The notes below the pieces were generated by a model that was given only the letters and a program-made list of their open reading frames with translations, had not been told where the DNA came from and made no database searches. From Papio anubis (lineage: Eukaryota; Chordata; Mammalia; Primates; Cercopithecidae): a stretch of DNA of 64,000 nt. The stretch spans positions 88,211,181 through 88,275,180 of the forward strand of contig NC_044984.1 of NCBI RefSeq assembly GCF_008728515.1, in the 5' to 3' direction. A program made the translations under genes and the position numbers. Positions 11,530 to 22,024 of the stretch are shown piece after piece; the stretch's first letter is position 1, and every line of letters begins with the position of its first letter.

Positions 11530-11735
11530 AAACAATTGTTCCTTGCAATGATGTCTGGGATTTGCTTCAAAATAATCCTGTGGGTAAAGAGTTGGGAATG
11601 AGTTGGGGAATAGGTGGAAGAAGTGGGATGAGGGGCAGATAATTGTCAAAGCGGAGTGACATGGGGCTTCATGATACTATTTTCTCTACTTTTCTGTATC
11701 TTTGAAAATAAAAAGTTAACAGCAACAACAAAAAC
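11530..11735 (+). repeat. Ancient interspersed element 3' end, second copy
   Basis: Shares its end with the copy at 600-1246. It has a 'ttgcttcaaaataatcctgt' block, a G-rich middle, then 'gggcttcatgatactatttt', 'ctctacttttctgtatcttt' and 'gaaaataaaaagtt'. The family is a common old mammalian non-LTR element. I do not give a name because I cannot separate it from related L1M/HAL1 ends by eye. Confidence 0.55.
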
Positions 11736-12105
11736 CTTCTTTGATTACTATCCTACCTACTTCATTTCTCTGCTCTTTTTCACAGCAGAGCTTCTAAGAA
11801 GAACTCCCTGTATATCTCACTTATATATCCTCATCCTCCATTATTTAAGCAACCCACTCACTTGGCTGTCCTCCCACCAGCCCACTGAAATTACCTTTTT
11901 TAGGGTCCCCAACAAGCACCATCTTGCCACATGGGGTGGTTAATTCTCTCTTCTTATGTTACTTGACTTTCAGCAGTAATGTCGTAGGTCACTTTTTGTT
12001 TCTTGGAGCACTTTCTTTTATTGGCTCATGTCCAGGCACACTTTCTCATTTCTTCTGCATCTTGCTGGTTTCCAACAGCTGACCTCTAGCTGTTGGAAAG
12101 CCTCC
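11736..12105. other. Single-copy non-coding stretch
   Basis: Pyrimidine-rich sequence leading into the L2 copy. There is a small imperfect palindrome 'ccaacagctgacctctagctgttgg' region at about 12072-12096 (arms of about ten bases). No gene or named repeat. Confidence 0.45.
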
Positions 12106-13135
12106 AATGCTTCATCCTTGGGTTTCTCCGTACTCTTTCTGAGTAATCTCATTGGGTCCCATTGCTTTAAATACCTTCTGGTTGCTAACTTAACATCTGT
12201 AGCCCTGACTTCCAGACTTGAATCTGAGAAGCATCTCAAATTTAATGTATCCAAATCATAACTCTTAATCCCAGCCTTACTTTCTTCCTTTCTTCCTCAC
12301 CTCTTGCTTACCCCCATCTCAGTAAATAACACTGTTATATATCTGGCTGCTAGAGCCCCAAACTTTAGGCATCACCCTTGATTGCTCTTTTTCCATCATA
12401 TCCCACATCCAGCCTATCATGATTACCTATTGTAATATCTCCAAATTTACCTACATTCATCTACTTTCCTCTCCTCTCCTGCTACCATCCAAACCTCTGT
12501 CAGTCCGAACCTCTGACATCTGTCACTGGACTTCCGTATCACTCCTAATCCATCTCTGCTTCTGTGTTTGCCCCTGGCAGTCCATGGAGAGAGCAGCCAG
12601 AGTGGTCTCTTTCAACTGAAGTGCCACTCCGCCACTTAAACTCACCCCTTGGCATCCCATAGCACTTAGAAGAAAAGCCAAACTCCTTTTTTATGTACCT
12701 GCTGCCTATGTCTGCCCCACCCTCCCAGGACTCACTACCGCAGTCACACAGATCCCTTTTCTGTTCTTCAGATATACCAAGTGGGAGTCTTACCTCAAGC
12801 CTTTGCAGTTCTCTTCTCTCTCCCTGCTATACAGATCACCATAGGGCTGGCTTCCTCTTATTATCTAGGTTTCATCTTAAGTCACCTCCCTGGAGAGGTT
12901 TGCCCTGACCACCCTATGTAAAGTATTCGTATAACCACACTCTGTCTCATAGGTATTTTATTTTAGTTTATATAAAGCATGTGTGTTTCTCTATACTTAT
13001 TTTTTTGCCCCTATCTATAAAGTCCAGAAGAGCAGGTACCTTGTTTGTCTTGTTCTGTGCTGTATCCCTGGCACCTAGAACAATGTCTGGAACATATAGA
13101 AGGTTAGTATTTATTGCATGAATAAACAAATGAAT
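12106..13135 (+). repeat. L2 LINE, 3' kilobase
   Basis: A long L2 copy in order from the late ORF to the 3' end. 'cattgctttaaataccttct', 'gcatctcaaatttaatgtat', 'cccatctcagtaaataacac', 'agagcagccagagtggtctc', 'cttggcatcccatagcactt', 'cctcaagcctttgcagttct' and 'gccctgaccaccctatgtaa' are all recognisable degenerate L2 blocks. It finishes with the 'ccctggcacctagaacaatg' and 'tgcatgaataaacaaatgaa' 3' end. The frames are fully decayed, so the short open frames across it are not genes. Confidence 0.82.
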
Positions 13136-14227
13136 GACTTTGTTTGTGATTTAGAATCAAGGAACTTTTCCCCAAGGGCTAATCTGTGCAGTTTTACCCC
13201 ACACTCCTTCCCCATCCCCAATTTCCTGCTCGGCTGGACTGTGTGCTTACGAACTGTGTAAAGACTTGTTCAACATTCTTAAATAGGTTAAAGAAGTACT
13301 GCACTTTGGGCTCTTTGTCATTTTCAAGTCATATTCCATCCTGGGCACCATCCGGAGGGATCTTGTCCAGTTTCCTAGTTTCTCAGAAAGGAATATTTCA
13401 TGGCTACTCGCACATCCTCTTGTCTTACAGTATTTGTACTTTACACCACTCATTGGCAGAGCCAAGGCCTACCCCATCTGAGCAAAGAGCAACAGAGATC
13501 TGTTGGCTCCATTCACTCCTTTGCTCTAACACTCGCTTGTTTCTTCTTATCTTTTCCCAACTATTTTTAGTTGTCAAATTGCTCCTTTCTTTCCCTTTCC
13601 CATCTGTTTTTCTTTTCCTATGGAAAACAACCCATATATTTCTAGTTTAGTCAGATTAGCTGCTAGGAAGGCCCCTTTCTCAAACTTATTTGTATAATGA
13701 AAAGCTATACCCAAATCCTAATTTAATGTGACAATTGAGCAGCCTCTTGTCAAATAGCTAGAACAAGGGCAAGGATATTAATTTGGCTCTTGGGCTGAGA
13801 CACACCAGGGATGTCCCAAGGATTTGAACAATTTCTGATCTTCTCAGAGGAGGGCATAAGGAAATTCCTAACCAAAGTGAAATCCTTTATCACATCCTAG
13901 AGTAGGTAAGTACTTCAAGAATCTTCTAGACTGGGGATAAGTTGGAATCACTAAGTATTATCTACTTATCTAATGCATGTAATAATAGCTATCTATGTGT
14001 ATTTGATCAAGTGGCTGGGAGGATACGTTTGGTTTTTTTCCAAGGACTTTTGAGCTTTCTCTTCGGGTAATATATCTTAAGGGAAAACTTTATAAGGCTA
14101 AACAATTGAGAATTTTTTTCTGCCATAGCCAACAGTTTTGTAATTAACATTCCTTTGCATGGTATAAATACAAATCTGTTCTTTTGTCAGGATCATTCTT
14201 TATGAATTACCATATAAAAGTCATCTG
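13136..14227. other. Single-copy non-coding stretch
   Basis: Holds a 154-codon open frame (13186-13650). It has no recognisable domain, its composition follows the pyrimidine-rich strand, and it shares the region with a 72-codon frame on the other strand. I see no coding evidence. No repeat is named here. Confidence 0.5.
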
Positions 14228-14532
14228 GGCTGGGCATGATGGCTCACACCTGTAATCCCAGCACTTTGAGAGGCCAAGGCAGGTGGATCACCTGAGGTCA
14301 GGAGTTCGAGACCAGCCTGGCCAACATGGTGAAACCCTATCTCTACTAAAAATACAAAAATTAGTGGGACGCGGTGGCGGGGCACCTGTAATCCCAGCTA
14401 CTTGAGATGCTGAGGCAGGAGAATCACTTGAACCCAGGAGGCAGATTGTGCAGTGAGCCGAGATCACGCCACTGCACTCCAGCAGGGTGACAAGAGCGAA
14501 ACACTGTCAAAAAAAAAAAAAAAAAAAAAAAA
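14228..14532 (+). repeat. AluS element, sense, full length
   Basis: Complete dimeric Alu from 'ggctgggcatgatggctcac' through the left monomer ('aggagttcgagaccagcctg'), the right monomer and a long poly-A tail. The direct repeats 'aaaagtcatctgg' (about 14216-14228) and 'aaaagccatctgg' (14529-14541) form the target-site duplication. Diagnostic bases such as 'cacctgaggtcagg' place it in the S group. It is inverted relative to the AluY 1 kb downstream. Confidence 0.95.
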
Positions 14533-14541
14533 GCCATCTGG

Positions 14542-15552
14542 ATAATACGTATTCTTTATTAGTATTAAGTATTTACTTTTAGATCAATGAAAACATTTCT
14601 ATGGGGCTAGACTTTTTCTTGTCAAGATTATAATTTTTCTTATGAGTTTTTACCTGAAGCCCCTATTTTCTAAGACCCTAGGGTTAATGAGTCTCTTTGA
14701 CATTAATCATTTCCATTTTGCTGGTTCTGATGACCCTGTGCTATCTATTGGAGCTCTAACCCTTTCCAAACCTCTTCTGCCCTTGGCAGTGTCTCACATG
14801 CTTATGTGCATCTTAGGCCGGAGATCACGTGGCACATCCTGGTACCACCTCCGCTGCTTTCACTGGCCACTGTTGCATCTGTTTGTTGCAGGTGCTGCCT
14901 CCACTGGGGCCAACCCCTCCACTTTCTTACAAATATTAGGAGGTGGGGAAAATGAAAATGCTATCACAGGAACATCTGGCATCAGAATTTGCTTTATGAG
15001 GAAAATAATCTTGGGGGAAAACACTTTGATGAGTGCTTGAAGAAGAAAAGAAAACCCCAAAGGCCTGGGTATTGGCAGAGCTGCTTGTGTGAGCCAAGGG
15101 CAAGCATTTAGTGGTTGTTTAGAGAGTGATGGGGACACATGAGAGAAAGAAAGAGAGGGGAGGGTGGAAGAAGGGCAGGCATCAACTAAATGGCAGAAAA
15201 TTGTGCGAAGGTCTTGATGCACCTGTTCCTTGTGGTCTCCAGACTTTTCTGTGAAGTATAGCATGTAGTGTGGGGTGGATTACAGGGAGTGAACTTGGAG
15301 ATGCGTACATTCACATCACAGTCAGTGCAGGTCAGTATAGAGACAACAGTCATGGAAAAGGGAGCCCGGGAATGAAAAAGTCCCTGAGAACATCATCTGT
15401 CACCAAAATGTTAAGGGCTTTGAGTTTCCAGAAGCTATAGAGTTGGTGGCAGTTTGAGCCAGTTTTTTCCTACATCTTGAAGGGCAATAAGAATCCCACA
15501 TAATGTCTGGGCCACATCTTGGTGGTACCTGGCATAACTTTGTCAAAAGAAC
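14542..15552. other. Single-copy spacer between inverted Alus
   Basis: No named repeat. Overlapping open frames of 132 codons on + (14642-15040) and 134 codons on - (14860-15264) are mutual shadows without domains. A purine-rich patch lies at about 15130-15175. Confidence 0.5.
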
Positions 15553-15855
15553 TTTTTTTTTTTTTTTTTTTTTTTTGAGACGGAGTCTCACTCTCGCCCA
15601 GACTGGAGTGCAGTGGCACAATCTCGGCTCACTGCAAGCTCTGCCTCCCGGGTTCATGCCATTCTCCTGCTTCAGCCTCCCGAGTAGCTGGGACCACAGG
15701 TGCCTGCCACCACGCCCGGCTAATTTTTTGTATTTTTAGTAGAGACGAGGTTTCACTGTGTTAGCCAGGATGGTCTCCGTCTCCTGACCTTGTGATCCGC
15801 CTGCCTCGGCCTCCCAAAGTGCTGGGATTACAGGTGTGAGCAAACGCGCCCCGCC
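15553..15855 (-). repeat. AluY element, antisense, full length
   Basis: Young Alu: 'cactgcaagctctgcctccc', 'gttcatgccattctcctgct', 'tgttagccaggatggtctcc' and 'tctcctgaccttgtgatccg' are AluY diagnostic blocks. The poly-T is the antisense tail. TSDs 'caaaagaactttt' and 'caaaagaatttt' flank it. This is one of the youngest insertions in the window. Confidence 0.95.
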
Positions 15856-15867
15856 ACCAAAAGAATT

Positions 15868-16439
15868 TTAAAACCACTGCAATAGGTAACTCAACTGCTG
15901 GTACTGTATTTTATGTGTGCTTGGTATGTTTATATGTCTTTAATTCTATTACAAAATTGTTTTATTGCACAAAGAACATTATAACAATGCATAACTATGT
16001 ATCAATAGCAATATTAAAAATAAAGACAAAAGGACATATTCAGCCAAATGTGCCTTCAGTGTCTGGCAGGCAGGTATGGCATAGAAAGGGCAATAAGAGG
16101 CAGTTCCTGCCTTTAGGGGGCTTCCAGGATCCAGCCCGCAGTCCCAGCACCCTATTGAACCAGCTGTTTCTGTTTTTCCATTTTAGTCGCGTCACTCAGG
16201 CTTTGGGTGATTTATTAAGAGAACCAATAAGGTTTTGCTTAAGATTGGAAACACTCTCTTTCCACAATCATTGAAGCCTCAGTTGAAGCTTCATTTTCCT
16301 CCTTCAGCTTCACCTGAGATTCCTTCTGGTAAAATCCCGCTGCTCCTCCCTGATCCTACAGCTTTCTCTGTTTTAACCCTTGGAACATGATGTAATTGGT
16401 GGGATGACTTTTTCTTTGTTTCCCAGGAAAGTATACCTT
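15868..16439. other. Single-copy non-coding stretch
   Basis: No named repeat. The 119-codon open frame (15915-16274) has no domain or splice context. Confidence 0.5.
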
Positions 16440-16505
16440 TCTTGAAAGCAGGAAACTGTGTTTTGTCTGTATTTTGTGAATGCCCATAAATGTTTATTGG
16501 ATGAA
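16440..16505 (+). repeat. L2 LINE 3' tip
   Basis: 'tgttttgtctgtattttgtg' then 'ccataaatgtttattggatg' and 'aatg' corresponds to the last 60 bases of L2. Confidence 0.55.
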
Positions 16506-16649
16506 TGTTCTTGGGGACACTACCCTAGGTACAGTAGGAGCAGAAGTATTTTTCGGTTTTTGTGGTTTTTTTCTGGAATGAAGGGTAAGGTGAAGGAGTA
16601 TAGACAGAAATAAGAGTGATTGAGTCATAATTGCACCTCTATCAGTCAG

Positions 16650-16860
16650 TCTTGTAAGAATTTTATATATGTTACACTTCACTCAATCCTTATAACAACC
16701 CTATGAGATAGCAATTATCAGCTCCTCCCTCTCTTCCATTTTAATCTTGACCTCTCAGAAACACAGAGAGGTCAAGTGACTTACTCAAAGTCACAGCTAG
16801 TAGGTGGCAGTTAGATCTGAACTCAAATAGGCTCCAGAGACCGGGCTCTTGACCGTTATT
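16650..16860 (-). repeat. MIR SINE, antisense
   Basis: The reversed MIR core is present: 'acttcactcaatccttataa', 'caaccctatgagatagcaat', 'gaggtcaagtgacttactca', 'aagtcacagctagtaggtgg' and 'gatctgaactcaaataggct'. Confidence 0.88.
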
Positions 16861-18203
16861 CTTCCTCTCCAAGGTTGGAAGAGACTGAGAGACCTCAGCT
16901 CCTGAACACCTGGAACTGCCAAGCCACAGCTGTTACCATTACTGTACTGTTACTAAAGAGCCAAACCAAACCACATGGCTAGCTCCTTTGGCAAGCACTT
17001 CCCCTCCAGATGTGCCTCTGCTTAGCACTCTGATAGTGAGCACAGGTGAGTCCGAGGAAAGCAGGCCAAGAAGTGCTGATGAGTTTCTCTCTGAGGCCCA
17101 GGGATAACCAGCTGTGCCAACAACCAGCCCTCCCATGCCATTCCATGCCCTGTAGCCTGGCTCTCTTGCCACTTTAGGAGCCCTGGGCTCTCTTACACCT
17201 GTGTGGAAGAGGGAGGGACTCCCAGGAACAGAATTAGGAGTAGGGGAAGGGAGAAGAAGAAGGGAGGGAAGAGGGGGAAGGGAGAAAGGACATGCATTTC
17301 TACCCAGATGCCTTTGGTTTCCTTATATTAATATAAGGGACTTGAACTATGTTATTCTTTCTCAAATTGGGATTTAAGGGCCCAAGGAATCCAAAAATTC
17401 TATGAGAACTAGGTATTTTTATGTAAATGATTAACTAAAACAACGAATGTAACCTTATTCCGGATCATCTTCGAATGGAGTCCTGCCTCTTGATTTTACT
17501 TTCTGAGGTTATGTTTGTGACTGTGATGCATGCAAATGTCAGTCACCTACAGTGGCCACATTCAGACAATTTGAAATACATTTTACATTGTAACCCAGCA
17601 CACGCATACATGTGAATAGAAATGCACCAGGAGTTTCCTAAAGTATTCCTCACCCTTTCTGCATAGGGAGTACCCTGTCATCCCCCCTTCTATTCCCAGG
17701 TAGTGGGACACACTATCAGGTTACAGCCTTCAGTAAAAAGATCATAGCATGTAACTGTGAGCAGGACCAGTCTGCCGCTTTCTTTTGCAGTGGAAATGTT
17801 CCATTGAAAGACATTTTCCAGATACATCTTTACCACACTAAGTTGTTTAACAAACTGAATCGTTGACTTGAAATCATGAGAACAAAATAAAGATATGAAA
17901 TAATGACTGTTTTATTCTGGATTGCTGAAAAAATACCCAGGTAGTTTAAAGCTGTAAATCAGAACAGGGCAAATCAGAGTCTCATTGCTGTCAATGAGGG
18001 ATATAAGACTGATAGAGTAATAATTGCAGCTATACAATTATTTGCATCGAAACAAACTATATCAAAGTAGCCAGTGCTGTGTTATTTACTTTGTAAGCAT
18101 GAATCTCATCTCTGAATATGCCAGCTTATAATTCATTAGTGAAAAATGTGGTAAGTAAACCATGATGACTTACTTTTTCATTAACTTAACATTTGGGATG
18201 CAC
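16861..18203. other. Single-copy non-coding stretch
   Basis: GC-richer at the start (to about 17250), then AT-rich. Includes the polypurine tract at 17237-17291. No named repeat or coding signal. Confidence 0.5.
17237..17291. repeat. Polypurine (GGGAAG-rich) low-complexity tract
   Basis: Some 55 bases of nearly pure A and G with repeated GGGAAG/GGGAGG motifs. Purine-only strands of this kind can form triplex DNA, but that is inference. Confidence 0.8.
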
Positions 18204-18625
18204 TGTATTAGTGTTCTCCAGAGGAAGAGAATTGATAGTAGATAGATGACATAATATTAATAGATAGATTGACACAGAGAGCATAACAGATAGGTAGATA
18301 AATATAGATATGAGAGATATGAGATTTATTATAGGTATTGGCTCACATAATTTTGGAGGCTGAGGAGTTGTGTACAAACTGGAGAACCAGGAAAGCTGGT
18401 GGTGTAATTCAGTATGTGTGTGTGTCGGGGTCGGGGCTGGGGGTGTATAGGGTGGATATGGTATAAGTCCTAGTCAGGGTTGGAATGTCCAAGAAGAGTG
18501 CTGTTGCCCAAGTGCAGGAGAGGATGGATATTCTAGCTCAAGAAGAGAGAAAATTCACACTTCCTCACTTTTTTGTTCTATTTGGGCCCTCTACAGACTG
18601 GATGGTACCCACCTACATTGGCAAG
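18204..18625 (+). repeat. MLT2-type ERVL LTR, 5' part
   Basis: Begins 'tgtattagtgttctccagag', the conserved start of MLT2 (ERVL) LTRs. It continues through 'gatttattataggtattggc', 'ggaggctgaggagttgtgta' and 'ttttgttctatttgggccct' to 'cctacattggcaag'. There the LTR is broken by the THE1-type LTR, and it resumes at 18984. A GATA-rich stretch at 18230-18310 lies inside it. The pentamer 'tgcac' (18199-18203) pairs with 'tacac' after 19130. Confidence 0.85.
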
Positions 18626-18983
18626 TGATATGGCTTGATTCTGTGACTCCATCCAAATCTCATCTCAAATTGTAATCCCCATGTGTTAGGGAGGGACCTG
18701 GAGGGAGATGACTGGATCATGGGGACAGTTCGCCCATGTTGTTCTTGTGATAATAAGTGAGTTCTCATGAGAGCTGATGGTTTAAAAGTATGGCACTTAC
18801 TCCTGCTCTCTCTCCCTCTCTCCAGCCACTATGGAAGATGGGCCCCTTGCTTCCCCTTTGCCTTCTGCCATGATTGCAAGTTTCCTGAGCTATGCATACT
18901 GTGAGTTAATTAAACCTCTTTTCTTCATAACTTACCCAGTCTCAGGTAGTATCTTTATAGCAGTGTGAGAATGGACTGTTACA
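18626..18983 (+). repeat. THE1/MST-type MaLR LTR inside MLT2
   Basis: A complete solo LTR: starts 'tgatatggcttgattctgtg', then 'ccaaatctcatctcaaattg', 'gagagctgatggtttaaaag', 'ccatgattgcaagtttcctg', 'gagttaattaaacctctttt' and ends 'gaatggactgttaca'. The flanks 'gcaag' and 'gtgag' are a worn 5-bp duplication. It interrupts the MLT2 LTR cleanly, so it is the younger insertion. No internal proviral sequence remains. Confidence 0.88.
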
Positions 18984-19130
18984 GTGAGGGTGATCTTTAC
19001 TCAATCTGTTGATTCAAATGCTACTCTCTTATGAAAATACCCTCACAGACACATCCAAAAATAATGTTTTGCCTGCTATCTGGGCACCCCTTAAGCCCAG
19101 TAAAGTTAACACATAAAATTAACCATCACA
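18984..19130 (+). repeat. MLT2-type ERVL LTR, 3' part
   Basis: Resumes with 'gggtgatctttactcaatct', then 'gattcaaatgctactctctt', 'accctcacagacacatccaa', 'ttgcctgctatctgggcacc' and the conserved end 'aaaattaaccatcaca'. Following 'tacac' is the partner of the duplication before 18204. Confidence 0.85.
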
Positions 19131-19605
19131 TACACTATTAAAGTGGCTGAATCATTTATTCTGGATTGGGGTGATTTTATCCTTGTGGTGGTAGTTAATA
19201 TGCTTTTCTGTTTGCTATATTTCCTATAAGCTAGTCGTTGAATCTAGAGGCTCGATTAGATTCAGGTTAAATATTTCAGGCAAGAATACCTTTTATTGGT
19301 AGTGCTGTAGACTTTCAACCATACCACATCAGGAGGGACATAAAGCCTGTCAGTCCCGTGTGTAATGATCATAGATTGATGGGAGGTTTTGAAATTTTCA
19401 CCTTGGTCTTTCCATTATAAAGTTCCTTATCAACCTTTCACATAATAGTTTAATGTTTATTGATAACTGCCAAGTTCCAGTACTTCATGAAGTGGAAGCA
19501 AAATGGTGGTTTCCTAATTCCTACATTCTTCTGCATTTATTAGCTGGTATTGATCTCTGAAGAACTCTCCCTCCTTAACTGTTTGATTGCCCTTAGATGT
19601 AGTTC
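19131..19605. other. Single-copy non-coding stretch
   Basis: No named repeat or gene is seen between the MLT2 LTR and the L1-Alu composite. Confidence 0.5.
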
Positions 19606-19620
19606 TTAGGCCCTATTTTA

Positions 19621-19923
19621 TTTTATTTTTATTTATTTTGTTGAGACTCAGTCTCACTCTGTCGCCCAGACTGGAGTACAGTGGTATGATCTCGGCTCAC
19701 TGCAACCTCCATCTCCTGGGTTCAAGTGATTCTCCTGCCTCAACCTCCTAAGTAGCAGGGATTACAAGCACCTGCCACCATGCCTGGCTAATTTTTGTAT
19801 TTTTGGTAGAAATGGAGTTTCACTATGTTGGCCAGGCTGGTCTCGAACTCCTGACCTCAGGTAATCTGTCTGCCTCAGCCTCCCAAAGTGCTGGGGCTAC
19901 AGGCATGAGCCACAGTGCCTGGC
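19621..19923 (-). repeat. AluS element, antisense, joined to an L1 end
   Basis: Full-length Alu read backwards: a TTTTA-rich tail, 'gttgagactcagtctcactc', the right then left monomer, ending 'gccacagtgcctggcc'. The first base of the Alu abuts the L1 3' end with no spacer. The Alu's tail side carries 'ttaggccctatttta' (19606-19620), which is repeated beyond the far end of the L1 rather than at the Alu-L1 junction. Confidence 0.92.
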
Positions 19924-20602
19924 CTTTAAAAATTTTTTATTTAAATAGTTTTGGGGATACAGGTGGTTTTTGGTTACATGGATAAGTTCTTTAGTGGTGA
20001 TTTCTGAGATTTTAGTGCACCCGTCACTTGAGCAGGGTACACTGTATCCAATATGTTGTCTTTTATACCTCACCCCCTCCCATCCTGCACAAGTCCCCAA
20101 ATTCCGTTACATCATTCTTATGCATCCTCATAGCTTAGCTCCCGCTTATAAGTGAGAACATAGAATATTTGGTTTTCCATTCCTGAGTTACTTCACTTAG
20201 AATAATGGCCTCCAGCTCCATCCAAGTTGCTGCAAAAGACATTATTTCATTCATTTTCATGGCTGAGTGGTATTCCATGGCATATATACACCACATTTGC
20301 TTTATTTACTCATTGGTTGGTGGGCACTTAGGCTGGTTCCATATCTTTGCAGTTGTGAATTGTGCTGCTATAGACATGCATGTGCATGTGTCTTTTTCAT
20401 ATGACTTCTTTTCCTTTGGGTAGAAACCCAGTAGTGGGATTACTGGATTGAATGGTGCTTCTACTTTTAGTTCTTTAAGGAATGTCTATCTGGTTTTCCA
20501 TAGTGGTTATACTAATTGACATTCCCACCAGCAGGATAAAATTGTTTCCTTTTCACCACGTGCATTCCCACATCTATTGTTTTTTGACTTTATAATTATG
20601 TA
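19924..20602 (-). repeat. L1 (L1PB/L1MA-age) 3' end, antisense
   Basis: Reverse complement of the L1 3' UTR and the last part of ORF2: 'ttttggggatacaggtggtt', 'cttgagcagggtacactgta', 'cttataagtgagaacataga', 'ggcctccagctccatccaag', 'tgagtggtattccatggcat' and 'cttttcctttgggtagaaac'. It is 5'-truncated at about 20602, where 'ttaggctctatttta' (20603-20617) repeats the sequence before the Alu tail at fourteen of fifteen bases. Confidence 0.92.
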
Positions 20603-20617
20603 TTAGGCTCTATTTTA

Positions 20618-20989
20618 AATCAGTGCTCTCTGAGCTTGATCTCTTGTCAGCCATCGTCATATCAGTGTGAAAACATACTAGAACCAGGTATCTGCAGTAA
20701 TGGAGATAGCATGTGTACAAGTAGGCAGGAACTCCCCTTAGTGTCAGCTTGAGAGCAAGGAAGGGAGAGGAGAGCTATGCCTCTGAAACAATACCATTTT
20801 GCCCCCAATACCAGTTTTATTTCAGAGGTAAAATGCCATGCTTCAGAGCTATCAATAGTAATTGAGATTGATGACCTCTGGAAGCTGACAGAACACTAAC
20901 TTCTGGGAGGAGACTAGAGTAGATCAGGATGATTTCTTGGTATACTCGCAGCTGTTTCCCACCATGTGTTTCCTCTTCTTTCTGATATA
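20618..20989. other. Single-copy non-coding stretch
   Basis: Nothing recognised apart from ordinary single-copy sequence. Confidence 0.45.
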
Positions 20990-21265
20990 TAGCCAGACTA
21001 CATTTCCCAGTCTGCCTTGCAATTAAGGGAAACTGAGGTCTAGTCAATGGAATATAAGTAGAGAAATGTGTACCACTTCCAGGCCTGGCCCATGAAAACC
21101 TCCCATATGCTCTCTCTCCTTCATCCTCCTTTTCCCTTCAGGCTGGCTGGAGGGGAGGCAGCTCCTGGGAGAGATTTGGAAGTTGGCAGAGCCTCTATTA
21201 AGCTGGGTTCCTGAATGATGGCAAGAAAAAGGCCCACTCCTGTATCCTATTCACCTGCCAAGTAT
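20990..21265 (+). repeat. Ancient LTR-like interspersed repeat (MLT1-like)
   Basis: 'actacatttcccagtctgcc' followed by 'ttgcaattaagggaaactga', 'gtcaatggaatataagtaga', 'gtaccacttccaggcctggc' and 'ccatgaaaacctcccatatg' is a familiar order in an old mammalian LTR-type repeat. I place it near the MLT1/MaLR group but cannot fix the family. Confidence 0.45.
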
Positions 21266-21372
21266 TGTTTGTGAGCAAGAAAAAAAACAAATCTACTGTA
21301 GTTGAGGCCATCTTAAATACAGTTTCTCTTTTAAAGCCATTCCACGTCCACCATTTGGCATTAAGCGTCTGG

Positions 21373-21394
21373 AAAAAAAAAAAAAAAAAAAAAA
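21373..21394. repeat. Poly-A homopolymer
   Basis: A run of 22 A with no recognisable SINE or LINE body directly upstream. Confidence 0.85.
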
Positions 21395-21531
21395 CTGTCG
21401 GTGCCCTGCCTTGCCAGTAAACTGTTAGCGAGTCTTAACTCGGGAGATCTGTCTCTCCTGGCATTCTGAGAAGCAGAAGTCTCAAATTACTTCTAGCTGA
21501 AATGGAAAAGAAAACAAAACAGAAACTCATC

Positions 21532-22024
21532 TGTGGTAGGCAGACTAATGTCCCTCCCACCAAGATGTTCATGCCTGAGTCCTTAGAACCTGCAAATATG
21601 TTACCTTCCGTGGCAAAGGGGACTTTGCAGGTGTGATTAAGGGTACTGATCTTGCGATTGGGAGATTATTCTGGATTATCTAGATGGGCCCAACCTAATC
21701 ACAAGAAAAAATTGGAGAAGGGAGGAAAAGAGTGGATCAGACGGATGCAACAGGAGGATTTGACCCACTGTTGCTGTCTTTGAAGATGGCAGCAAGGCCT
21801 TGGAGCCAAGGAATACAGTCTCTAGAAGCTGGAATAAACAAGGCAATGCAATCCCCTTAGAGCCTCCAGAAGGGAGCACAGCCATACAGATACCTTGATT
21901 TTTAACTCGGTGAGACCCAGGTCAGGCTTCTGACCCTCAGAACTGTTAAAATAGTACATTTGTACTATTTGAAGTCATTAACATTTATGGCCATTTGTCA
22001 TGGCAGCAGTAGAAAACTAATATA
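21532..22024 (+). repeat. MLT1-type MaLR LTR
   Basis: Near-complete ancient LTR starting 'tgtggtaggcagactaatgt' and passing through 'gcaaatatgttaccttccgt', 'ggcaaaggggactttgcagg', 'gattattctggattatctag', 'agagcctccagaagggagca', 'ataccttgatttttaactcg' and 'ctgaccctcagaactgttaa' to 'agtagaaaactaata'. Pentamers 'tcatc' before and 'ccatc' after agree at four of five. The family assignment is solid to class (ERVL-MaLR) but not to subfamily. Confidence 0.75.

Noticed and set aside
13186..13650. 154-codon + open frame
   Set aside because: Composition follows the pyrimidine-rich strand, it shares space with a frame on the other strand, and no recognisable motif is present.
14642..15264. Overlapping 132- and 134-codon frames on opposite strands
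   Set aside because: Mutual shadows; no domain in either.
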